Source: Anaerolineales bacterium
GTDB lineage: Bacteria > Chloroflexota > Anaerolineae > Promineifilales > Promineifilaceae
DNA length: 43,586 bases
Assembly (NCBI GenBank): GCA_011524645.1
Contig: WTJY01000462.1
Coordinates: 1 to 43,586, forward strand
Direction: 5' to 3'
Each line of letters opens with the position of its first letter. The first letter of the stretch is position 1. The notes under the pieces were generated by a model. It searched no databases. It saw only the letters and a list, made by a program, of their open reading frames with translations, and was not told the DNA's origin. The position numbers were made by a program, and so were the translations under genes. This document shows, in pieces, positions 10,301 to 17,600 of the stretch.

Positions 10301-11317
10301 GACAAACGCCGAGAATCCTATTTTTCAAACTTTAATGTGCGCCTCGTCGATGAAACATCATTAGACCGAAATATCGATTCCGGCCCAAGTCCAAGCCGTA
10401 TCAATTTACAACGTGAAGAAGATCAACAAGACGGCACACCAGAAACGAATGAACAAATAGCGCAAGTACAAAATGAAAAAGTGGAAGCATTTCAAAATTC
10501 TACGACCGCTCAGGCTAAAGAAACAGGCGCAAAGGCCAAGGCTAGACATGCGGAAATTCAAAGCAAGATCAAAGACCAAGATCAAAGGGTGCAAGCCACT
10601 GAAAGTTTTGCCAGTTGGCAAAAACGAATGGAAGACATCCAAATTCGCGCAGGTAAGCGAAATATTGTCAATACATATGTCTGGGATGCCGACGGGGGGC
10701 TCCGCATAGAGGCTCAAAGCTTCGCCAACACGGTTGAACATACGATCGGGGGCTCATTCAATATGAATGCCGGATATGGTTTTGAAGGGGACTTTGTGGG
10801 AGGACAGATCGCGGCAGCCTTAACCGCGCAGGCGACAATCAATCTCACCCAAACCATGTGTAAAACCGAGTCCCGCAGCAAAGGGTTCGAACTCAATGTC
10901 AATTTAGATGGGTTAGAGCATCGAGGCATAACAAACTACGACGACAAGCCGCTCATGCCGGGCGAGAAAGTGGATCGTTATCGCTTTATGAGTTTTTACT
11001 TGGAAGGCAGCACCGATAATTTCCAAGACTTTTTCAACTATGTCGTCGATCCAGAATGGTTACGTAGCAACGATGAGGAGGCCCGTGCCCTTAGACAAAC
11101 ACAAGCGGGTAAACCGAATAAAACATGGCGGGTTTTGCATCGTGTCACATACGTCGAGCGCCCCGCCCTCATGGGCTTTGGTCAAGATGTACGTAAAACA
11201 CGTGCCCTGAAAGAAAAAGAGATCAAAAAGACGTTATATTACAAAGTCACGCAACTAGAAAAAGCTAACAAAGAATTGGCGAAAAAGCTTGATAAAATTC
11301 TTAGCAAGCTATCTTAG
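4307..11317 (+). CDS. Giant multi-LamG, coiled-coil protein of unknown function (2336 aa)
   Basis: I recognise domains but not the whole protein. Residues 1-370 are beta-rich and propeller-like. At about 395-525 are two tandem copies of a motif of the form HGL..GD.V.I......Y...Y.V..V...TF.V. Three LamG/concanavalin-like jelly rolls follow at about 527-700, 1238-1445 and 1485-1690, each with an FDG/LDGT..DYIE opening and a W.H(L/F)A step. Two long coiled coils (about 883-958 and 1095-1181) enclose a 130-aa insert. Residues 1775-1850 and 2120-2180 are Gly/Ser/Thr-rich alternating beta segments, separated by a charged coiled coil near 2045-2112. The C-terminus ends in a Lys-rich helix. There is no signal peptide or membrane helix, so it is cytosolic or leaves by a non-Sec route. 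The AAGGAA Shine-Dalgarno supports the start. CGGCCG words are sparser here than in neighbouring genes. A pore-forming or toxin-like role is only a guess. Confidence 0.8.
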   Translation: MFIQKNDIQYINSVTHEGKVIILATSTEGQIFYTIKQDGFEDSYLNTPAEQRTGWENWQQLELPDEDDDISVVNKEKKELTYQNEASRYVFKSCYKTQNRTFAAPVQAISAFDHLYIFRQSDTNTLLVDRFVVDGMTNTLNRKLDVRFKRSRQKHTPTKSMAKENHGLTNIDTLDFRDANNQFFYEPTIEIHAVSHLYQGWFSVVVVPTIEHNVHRWHIFAYNSGTHKVELTTLRVSKEGLFEAKDYTIFELLEGIIVPHQIPGVIKRTLDINATITNGPTATKYDIQQAQLTQSGQNQLLKIDTRVMLTIPTDKGAAALSFSIAKDGTLAQIDEKPTQTTIRSDQKEILLPLNTLDEIRAFGDTTPTPQGVIQGLSVGTQDEDVEDLVKVLTGNKAADLETGDEVKISGNSSYQGLYQVKRVNNDTFDVDIPAAEGLGYWEKKEQKESGLIFDGMITAYARTADGKLQVTCKNHGLANGDQVQILATESYNDTYPIQKIDDTTFVINHQWPEGEVVNVQLASQKRRGMVLDGTSDYIEVPFSPTLNTKTFTIEGWVKPQAGRNYRAVITSRDSLRTIQGYIIYITPNNKWSLWIGHGGDWQTIDGPTIQAGVWTHLAGTYDGQTLKFFINGAEVGSQNSTYIPNIKQPLRIGAGATESDPNYFFPGQIADVRYWDIPRTADHIKNSMYLQLRGKELGLAGYWRLGGLSEGRVLDFSTNENDGQVHGTPYISAKTLKRTIGDGSTAVKYSNDELFAVSERATYKESFEFKVNSKTAINLAYLNNADGHGTGNRIFTLSYWGKTSRTAEKRIPITIVKQHDIEKVDNEWYRISADVTIPDKVSLLRSFEITDIHGAWQTIEIRKHHFHLQHDSITQSQHNDKISLTTLANSQVKVKRDLHELAKKEQLEVSLLQELRRLQQRLEALKNLEQTRQQVSRLHAEIASHEKELAKYEAIIRNPFNYWCFIYSNRISRHVGTSKEAISKHWSFEEIAGVYHIVHRESNSLLEDGTHETFLRLQSEAAQIRRDLPTLYSYVKNFWEWRLQNTAQNRYRIVNSATHGDFAGIGLPSYSPSETEYLPILDYSITSTGQPISESYIKETNKKITSIQKTLKEKRANADRLEETLRQGDKNKKAWENRLAEVMKQIEQVQIAINRLNAQLLRNLRQVKQTAQQMSPIAKDQQGLMTQGALLGFVQPASRLHTTETSEGNVQLSYFDTQGRVRQTNYDATADDKNALFEQWEPEAQRACLNLNQSNSYIELKKHIFLRKSWSVELWFVYPLPEKPGIWSSFIRGDNYDTQIMIKDGNRLGTYWGGSDQHFYDSGFNLDLLQAGWHHLAAVGQADTVTFYIDGEKVGDLKEKVIADAQAELDKDPDSEQAEQELQKAKKLDLNKTSIIKSIGNRIKGGQQVGKLAEVRIWNTALTKNEIAINSNTLLTGNEPDLLAYYPLNEAIGKIAKDGTKRGNNGNIVGENWWICTAPIGNPGHHAMQFDGRNDYIELSKPLPIFSSSFTISMWIKIDYSADRMVLLGDYKLPNSIDVDFSITSDGRLRFYWNNQPNLYGKTNLKDNQWHFVSFVRDKENSHVYLYVDGSLDNQYVGAIPDKIAHTGHRIGADSRLKETCFAGQIANLQIWSKAQSAAEIRTMMYQWLTGHETDLAAYYRLDHINHERGENQTLDLAGNNHGIVHDAIIIQTNTLPLNHGQLCSGEYSTISIDKTTNQKIAMMRRYLAYPTGNGITMFYDKRVEQLELKWIGNAQFAPTLLGYIEGAPPVPSENLTINEDYNGATSVELTMSEDIAFNWNRAQDAGLGGTIDAYFGIGGKTSILVAPMGIGTSVGIEGKAVHKGDFDFNYQFLNESSITSSSALNMTDKLALRGTSETTPHFPHLGKRFIPKNIGYALVVSSLADVFVMRLARSGTMTGYQVRPVEGIPPDVNTITFLMNPAYTMNGSLDGLTGSAATSNRFFRHVPDMRSQYGSLYPASYYRLKEAYDLKQAIEAEDKRRESYFSNFNVRLVDETSLDRNIDSGPSPSRINLQREEDQQDGTPETNEQIAQVQNEKVEAFQNSTTAQAKETGAKAKARHAEIQSKIKDQDQRVQATESFASWQKRMEDIQIRAGKRNIVNTYVWDADGGLRIEAQSFANTVEHTIGGSFNMNAGYGFEGDFVGGQIAAALTAQATINLTQTMCKTESRSKGFELNVNLDGLEHRGITNYDDKPLMPGEKVDRYRFMSFYLEGSTDNFQDFFNYVVDPEWLRSNDEEARALRQTQAGKPNKTWRVLHRVTYVERPALMGFGQDVRKTRALKEKEIKKTLYYKVTQLEKANKELAKKLDKILSKLS

Positions 11318-11363
11318 TACATCGTCCTAAAAGTTTTGTGCATTTTGCAGAACGGACTCTTTT

Positions 11364-11396
11364 GCTCCCCTCTCCTGTTGGGAGAGGGGAGCTTTT
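11364..11396 (+). terminator. C/G-rich dispersed palindrome, copy 3, probable terminator
   Basis: A 12-bp perfect stem (11364-11375 with 11381-11392) is followed by TTTT on the plus strand, 47 bp after the stop of the 2336-aa gene. It is the same element as 30-58, in inverted orientation, flanking bases included. It probably serves as the terminator of the giant gene while also being a dispersed repeat. Confidence 0.65.
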
Positions 11397-11554
11397 GGGG
11401 GGTGTCCGGTAGAGAAATTCAAGAAACAAATTTACCTTGAAGGCAAATTATTTGTCACAGCGATCTCAAAATGGGCAAGGTATTGAAAGAAGTTCTCGTG
11501 ATAGTACGGCCGGAAAATCGGCCACAGAACTTAAGCAAAGTAAACAAAAAGGCT

Positions 11555-12037
11555 TTATTCAGCCACACAACTGACCTGCCACTCACGGCCGTTCAGCCTT
11601 ACCTCTCCCTGCCAATAAATTTCTCGGTTAACCCGTATCTCGATCACTCGCTCATTAACCACATCAACCCAAATCTCATTACCTGCCAACTGAACATGCG
11701 GAAACGTTTGCAACGGCCGTACCACCTCCCCACCTTTTAGACCAACATACCCCTCCGGCTCAAGCAATAACACAACATCCGGCATCACCGTATCGCCCAA
11801 ACTCAACTTCATCCCCTTCATTACGTCCCACTCAACTGTCAACGCGGCCGATTCAGCCATCACTCCCTGCAACATAAGGCAGTCCTGCTCGGCCGTATAA
11901 ACGACCGCGATATCAGGATCAGGTCGGCGCGGATCAAACACAGCGAACTGAATGAACAAAACAGCTGTAAAAATACCGCCGAGCAACAGTCGCCGTAGCC
12001 GATATACCCATAATTGATTTCCACCTATTTCTCGCAT
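11555..12037 (-). CDS. Membrane-anchored hypothetical protein
   Basis: A 160-aa protein of no recognised family. One N-terminal hydrophobic helix (about residues 16-34) follows a basic RLRR segment. It suggests a signal anchor with the rest outside the membrane. The exterior part is predicted beta-rich (alternating hydrophobics such as EIWVDVVNERVIEIRVN) with two Cys residues. The start lies only 19 bp from the start of the divergent crotonase gene, so the two share a very small promoter region. No Shine-Dalgarno is visible. The stop codon sits in a short GGCT/AGCC hairpin followed by TTTTTG on the minus strand, a weak possible terminator. Confidence 0.6.
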   Translation of the reverse strand: MREIGGNQLWVYRLRRLLLGGIFTAVLFIQFAVFDPRRPDPDIAVVYTAEQDCLMLQGVMAESAALTVEWDVMKGMKLSLGDTVMPDVVLLLEPEGYVGLKGGEVVRPLQTFPHVQLAGNEIWVDVVNERVIEIRVNREIYWQGEVRLNGREWQVSCVAE

Positions 12038-12056
12038 CTGTTAAACTATATCGATC

Positions 12057-12869
12057 ATGACAGATACAATCCACTACGCTATCGATACCAATCAAATCGG
12101 CACCTTGTGCATTAATCGGCCAGATTCCCGTAATGCCTTAAATTGGGAAGCGCAACAAGGGTTTGCCACGGCCGTTCAACAAATAAGTGACCAGCCACCG
12201 GCCGTGCTAATCATCACCGGCACAGGTGATCAAGCATTTATTTCCGGTGGCGATCTACGTGAGCTTGATCACCACAAACAGACGGGGAAACAACTCAACA
12301 CGGTCATGACCAACGCCCTAAACCGCTTGCACCAGCTTCCGTGCCCGGTCATCGGTGCCATTAACGGACACGCGATCGGGGGCGGCGCGGAAATCGTCAC
12401 AGCAACCGATCTGCGCGTCATGTCGGATCAGGCTCAAATCCGCTTTGTACAGGTCCGCATGGGGTTAACAACCGGTTGGGGAGGGCTCGGCCGTTTGGTC
12501 CCTCTTGTAGGACAAAGCCACGCCATGGAGCTATTGCTCGCAGCCAAACCGGTCACCGCCCAAGAAGCTTTAGCGATCGGGCTTGTTCATCGCATCGCGC
12601 CGAGAGGAGAGGTTCTTTCGGCCGCTCAATCGTGGGCCAAAGAGCTAGCACAGCTTCCCCATGCCGCACTCGGCCCACTTAAATCACTGGTTTACCAAAC
12701 ATCTCAACCAGACGAAACATTCAAGACAATAGAAGCCAATACCTTTATCGATATTTTCGGCAATGCCGACAATCAAGAAGCGGTCACCGCCTTTAAAGAA
12801 AAGCGAAAGCCGATTTTTAATCGCCCGAACCGAACCACCTCGCAAAGCGATACGAACAAAGTGGCGTAG
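12057..12869 (+). CDS. Enoyl-CoA hydratase/isomerase-fold protein, ECHDC1-like
   Basis: A 270-aa crotonase-superfamily protein acting on an acyl-CoA. The oxyanion-hole segments are present: SGGDL at 63-67 and GHAIGGGAE at 104-112. E112 aligns with Glu144 of rat crotonase. The position of the second catalytic Glu (Glu164) is Q132, in IRFVQVRMGLTTGWGG. Loss of that Glu together with the GWGG motif resembles ethylmalonyl/methylmalonyl-CoA decarboxylases (ECHDC1 type) more than true hydratases. I therefore favour a decarboxylase or proofreading role, though an isomerase is possible. Length is normal. The C-terminal 15 residues are polar and probably disordered. There is no Shine-Dalgarno, and the divergent gene starts 19 bp away, so the transcript may be leaderless or nearly so. 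Confidence 0.8.
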   Translation: MTDTIHYAIDTNQIGTLCINRPDSRNALNWEAQQGFATAVQQISDQPPAVLIITGTGDQAFISGGDLRELDHHKQTGKQLNTVMTNALNRLHQLPCPVIGAINGHAIGGGAEIVTATDLRVMSDQAQIRFVQVRMGLTTGWGGLGRLVPLVGQSHAMELLLAAKPVTAQEALAIGLVHRIAPRGEVLSAAQSWAKELAQLPHAALGPLKSLVYQTSQPDETFKTIEANTFIDIFGNADNQEAVTAFKEKRKPIFNRPNRTTSQSDTNKVA

Positions 12870-13011
12870 AAACGCCAAACCAGAGACAAAGCATTACCGA
12901 TAAACGTTCCCCTACCTGCATCCGGCTTGTCACTGTATACTACTATATATATAGGAAACGATGTGTTACGAGAAAACCAAGCCCCCCCTTTACGCCCACA
13001 CACATACAAAA

Positions 13012-13030
13012 TTTCACAATTTGTGTGAAA
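13012..13030. promoter_or_regulatory. Palindromic operator-like site
   Basis: TTTCACA (13012-13018) and TGTGAAA (13024-13030) form a 7-bp inverted repeat with a 5-bp spacer, about 110 bp upstream of the M20 peptidase gene. It has the size and symmetry of a dimeric-regulator operator. No regulator can be assigned. Confidence 0.3.
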
Positions 13031-13128
13031 ATTATAGATACAAGCGGGCCGTTGCGGTTTAACTCTAGTCTAATGGAAAACAGTTGATCATTATCCCCTT
13101 TGATAAGAAATAATCACAAATCACTCAT

Positions 13129-13134
13129 TACGAT
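13129..13134 (+). promoter_or_regulatory. Candidate -10 element for a leaderless start
   Basis: TACGAT ends 6 bp before the ATG of the M20 peptidase gene, the usual distance from a -10 box to the first transcribed base. No Shine-Dalgarno lies between. A similar TAATACGAT precedes the kinase gene start at 14604. Confidence 0.35.
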
Positions 13135-13140
13135 AAAACT

Positions 13141-14523
13141 ATGTGGCAACAATATTTAGATGACAATCACGATCGGTTTTTTGAAGAATACCTCGATTTA
13201 GTTCGCATCCCTAGCATCTCCTCCTTACCGGAACATATGGCGGATGTCGAAAAAGCGGCCGAATGGACCGCCACGCGGCTCACGGCCGCAGGTATTGAAA
13301 ATGTAGAGATTATGCCAACCGGTGGACATCCGGTTGTCTATGGGGACTGGCTCCATGCCGGAGATGACAAACCGACCCTACTGATCTATGCTCATTTCGA
13401 TGTGCAACCGGCCGATCCATACGAGCTATGGGACACGCCACCCTTTGAACCGACTATCCGCGACGGCCGTGTGTATGCCCGTGGCGCATCAGATGACAAA
13501 GGTGGGCTTGTCACACCGATCTTCGCCGTCGAAGCACTCTTGCAAACGACCAAAAAACTACCGATCAACATCAAATTTTGCCTTGAAGGGCAAGAAGAAA
13601 TCGGCAGTCCGCAACTACCGCCATTCATGGCTGAGCACAAAGAAAAGTTCGCCTGCGATCTCGTTGCCAGTGCGGATGGCCTGCAATGGTCCGAAACAGA
13701 ACCGATGCTAGTCGTCGCCTTAAAAGGGCTTTGCGCGGTCGAAATCAGTGTTCGAGGTCCAAAAGGGGACTTGCACTCCGGTTTACACGGTGGGGTTATC
13801 CAAAATCCACTCGAAGCGTTGGCCAATATTATCGCTTCATTTCGGACCACAGACGGCAAAATCGCAGTTGAAGGGTTCTTTGATGAAGTCGTGGAGCTAA
13901 CGGCCGAAGATCGCGAAAAAATCGCGGCCGTCCCATTCGATGGCCCAGCATACAAAGATCAATTAGGGGTCACCGACTTTTACGGTGAGCCGGACTACAC
14001 AACTCGCGAACGCAATTGGGCCCGCCCTACCCTAGAAATCAACGGCATGTGGGGTGGTTTCCAAGGAGATGGCACCAAAACCGTTTTGCCCAGCGAAGCG
14101 CACGCAAAAGTCACCTGCCGTCTAGTCGCCAACCAAGACCCCCACCAAATTGAGCAATTATTGATCGACCATATCAAAAAACATGCCCCTGTCGGCGTCA
14201 CTGTAGATGTACGCGCCGGCCGTGGTGTCGCATATCCATTCTTAATGGACAGCGATCATCCAGCCAACCAAATTGCGGCCGAAGTCCTCACCGAACTCTA
14301 TGGTCAATCTCCATATTTTGTCCGTGTGGGGGGCAGTGTTCCGGTTATCCCGATGTTTCAAAAAGAGCTCGGTGCCGATACAATTAACTTTGGCTGGACA
14401 GTCGGTGATGAAAACCTACATGCACCGAACGAATTTTTTCGCCTCGCCAATTTCAAGCGTGGCATGCGTGGCTACTGCATGCTTTTCGAACGGTTAGCCA
14501 CCGCAGATTTAGGCAACAAATAG
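13141..14523 (+). CDS. M20-family metallopeptidase (dipeptidase, CNDP-like)
   Basis: A 460-aa di-zinc dipeptidase of the M20 family, closest in layout to carnosine/non-specific dipeptidases. Metal ligands and catalytic residues are visible: H85 and D87 in YAHFDVQP, bridging D118 in GASDDKG, E152-E153 in EGQEEIGS (general base and ligand), D179 in ASADG, and H427 in DENLHAPNE. The dimerisation insert lies about 200-370, with LHSGLHGG and INGMWGGF characteristic of the CNDP branch. No signal peptide, so it is a cytosolic peptide-recycling enzyme. The substrate is a di- or small peptide; the exact one cannot be read from sequence. No Shine-Dalgarno; a TACGAT box 6 bp before the ATG suggests leaderless transcription. 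The kinase gene follows after 80 bp. Confidence 0.9.
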   Translation: MWQQYLDDNHDRFFEEYLDLVRIPSISSLPEHMADVEKAAEWTATRLTAAGIENVEIMPTGGHPVVYGDWLHAGDDKPTLLIYAHFDVQPADPYELWDTPPFEPTIRDGRVYARGASDDKGGLVTPIFAVEALLQTTKKLPINIKFCLEGQEEIGSPQLPPFMAEHKEKFACDLVASADGLQWSETEPMLVVALKGLCAVEISVRGPKGDLHSGLHGGVIQNPLEALANIIASFRTTDGKIAVEGFFDEVVELTAEDREKIAAVPFDGPAYKDQLGVTDFYGEPDYTTRERNWARPTLEINGMWGGFQGDGTKTVLPSEAHAKVTCRLVANQDPHQIEQLLIDHIKKHAPVGVTVDVRAGRGVAYPFLMDSDHPANQIAAEVLTELYGQSPYFVRVGGSVPVIPMFQKELGADTINFGWTVGDENLHAPNEFFRLANFKRGMRGYCMLFERLATADLGNK

Positions 14524-14603
14524 CAACGCAAAACAACAGGGCACATAAATAAATTTCATACGCCCTAATTCTCTATTCTCGGCACTCTACTTAATACGAT
14601 TTC

Positions 14604-17600
14604 ATGGGCGATTTAACAGGCAAAGCACTCCAAAAATATCAAATCGAGGAGCTCATCGGCCGTGGGGGCATGGCTGAAGTATACAGAGCCTATCAAACCA
14701 ATCTGCAACGGTATGTTGCGATCAAGGTTCTGCATCCCCACCTGACGCAAAATCCCAATTTCATCGAGAGCTTCGAACGAGAAGCAACGGCCGTCGCCCG
14801 CCTGCGCCATCCAAACATCTTACAAGTCCATGATTTTGATGTCGTCAATGGCACCCATTTCATGGTCATGGAACACATCGCAGGCCATACACTTAAAGCG
14901 GATATTCAACAAAGAGACATCGCGGTAAAAGCGAAAGAGGCACAAGCCCTTTATGAACCGGCCGAAATCGCCTATATCCTGACCGCGCTCGGTCACGGGC
15001 TTGATTATGCCCATGCCCAAGGGATCGTTCACCGCGACTTAAAGCCATCCAATATTATGTTCACGGCCGAAGGGCAAGCGGTGATTACCGATTTCGGTTT
15101 AGTCACCTTGCGTGACCAATTCCAGCATCAACAACAAGGGTATGTCACCGGAACGCCCGCCTATATGTCGCCCGAGCAGGCCCAAGGGGGACATGTCGAT
15201 CATCGTAGTGACATTTACACGCTCGGCATTATCTTGTACGAGCTATTGATCGGCAATCCCCCCTATCACAATGAAACTGAGTTTTCATTGATGATCAAAC
15301 AAATTAGCGATGCCCCCATTCCTATGCCTCAAGAGCTACCCCAAAATGAAGCACTGGAAAGCATCTTAAACCAAGCACTCGCGTCAGACCCAGACGAGCG
15401 ATACCAATCGGCCGGGGAACTGGCGACAGCATATCGCCAAGCAGTCGATATCGATCTCCAAGATTTGCGCCTGAATCAAGCGTTCTTGCCCTTAACAGGA
15501 GAAGCGATTCAAACGATAAACGAGAATCGAATTACACGAACCCGCTTCGGCCAACATAAAAAACAGCCCAATCCGTACCGAGGCTTATTCGCTTTTCGTG
15601 AAGAAGATGCCAAGTTCTTCTTCGGCCGTGAAAAATTTGTAGACAAGCTGGTCACATCGGTCAATAAAACCCAAATCGTACCGGTAATTGGTCCTTCCGG
15701 TAGCGGAAAATCATCCGTCTTGTTCGCAGGCTTGGTCCCCCGATTACGCGAATGGCAAGATTGGCTCATTTGCCAATTTCGGCCCGGCACACGGCCGTTT
15801 CAAGCACTCAGCGTCGCCCTAACCGAACTAATGGAGCCGGAATTAAGCCATTTAGAAGCTTATACCTATAGCCGCCGCTTGGCCCAACAGTTAGAACAAG
15901 AACCCAACCGATTTAATGGTTACGTCAACAGGTTGTTGCAAAGACACCCCGAATGCAATCATGTCCTCATTATTATCGACCAATTTGAAGAAATCTTTAC
16001 GCTGACAGAAGACGAAAGCGAGCGACTTGGATTTATCAACTGCCTGACAAGCACGAGGTTAAGCAATACCTATGCGTTTGCGCTCTCGCTTCGCGCCGAC
16101 TTTCTAGGGCAATCATTACGCTACCCCGGTTTAGCCGGAGCATTACAAGAAAACCCACATATCTTAGGGGCCATGAACCGTGAAGATTTGACAGATGTGG
16201 TCATTCGGCCGGCTGAAAAACAAAATGTCGCGTTCGAAAGCGGATTAGTGGAGCGCATGTTAGATGATGTCGGCTCAGAACCGGGCAATCTACCGCTACT
16301 TGAATTCGCACTTGATACCCTGTGGGACGAACAACAGCACGGAGTCATTACCCACAAGGCCTATGAAAAGATCGGCCGTGTCGACGGAGCACTAACCGGT
16401 CATGCTGAAAAAATTTATGCCAACTACTCTCCCGAAGACCAACTTCGTATCAAAAATGTATTCACTCAGCTCGTTCGCCCCGGTTTAGGGACGCAAGACA
16501 CGCGCCGCCTTGCCAAACGGAGCGAAGTGGGTGAACAAGATTGGCATTTGGTTCAAGAGCTAGCAGACCAACGCCTTGTCGTGACCAACCGCGCGATTGA
16601 CGGACAAGAAACAGCAGAGGTGGTTCATGAAGCACTTATCGGCCGTTGGCAACGCTTGCGTGATTGGATGAACGATGATCGCAATTTTCGCATGTGGCAG
16701 GAACGGGTCAGAGCCGCCATTCACCAATGGGAAGAAAACGAGCATGATCCAGGGTCATTGTTACGTGGAACCGCTCTCAACGAAGCGGAAGAATGGTACC
16801 AATCTAGCCCCCATCTCAATGAAACAGAAAGTGCTTTCATCGGTGAATCGATCGGTTTGCGGGATCGCAACATACGCGAAAATGAATTGCGCCGTCGTCG
16901 TATCACAACTTCGTTAATGGTCGCTCTATTAATCGTCGCCACATTGGCCGGTTACTCTCTATTCCAATGGAATCTAGCCACTAGTGCCACAGCCATCGCC
17001 GAAGAACGACGCTATCAAGCGGAACAAGCCCAATCCCGTCAATTGGCCGTTCAATCAAGCTTGCTTCGCCAAGAAGATTTCGACTTATCTGTCTTACTCG
17101 GTGTCCAAGCCAATCAAGTGGCAGATACATTTGAAGCACAAGACAATCTTGTGCTTAGCTTACTCCATACCCCCCGCTTGCTGACCAAATTGCGCGGCCA
17201 TAAAGGTTTTTCGCGAGGCTTAAGCTATGGTAATACCGGTGCAGTTATCGCCACCGGCGGTATCGAAGGGGACATTATCATTTGGGAAACCAAAGAACAT
17301 CAACCGATCGCGACGATCCAAAATGCACACAACGGTCCGGTTCGGGGACTCGACTTTAATGTAGATGATACATTGCTCGCATCGGTCGGTGATACCCAAG
17401 GGGTTATTTTGTGGAATCGAGCGACACAAGAAGCGATCGGCTCGCTGACCGGATCGGCCGGAGGCTTGTTTACCCAAGTTTTGTTTAGCGACGACGGTCA
17501 ATACATCGCAGCCTCAGATATCGGTGGCAAAATCTATATCTGGTCGGCCACCGATTTCACACTGATCGGCGACCCGCTCATAGAACATCGTGGACAAATT

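Noticed and set aside
12930-12960. TATA-rich stretch near 12940 as a promoter
   Set aside because: Many overlapping TATA words but no -35 at proper spacing toward the next gene, which starts 180 bp later.
13392-13955. A 187-codon minus-strand frame inside the M20 peptidase gene
   Set aside because: It mirrors a gene with complete catalytic motifs; Ser/Pro-rich shadow composition.
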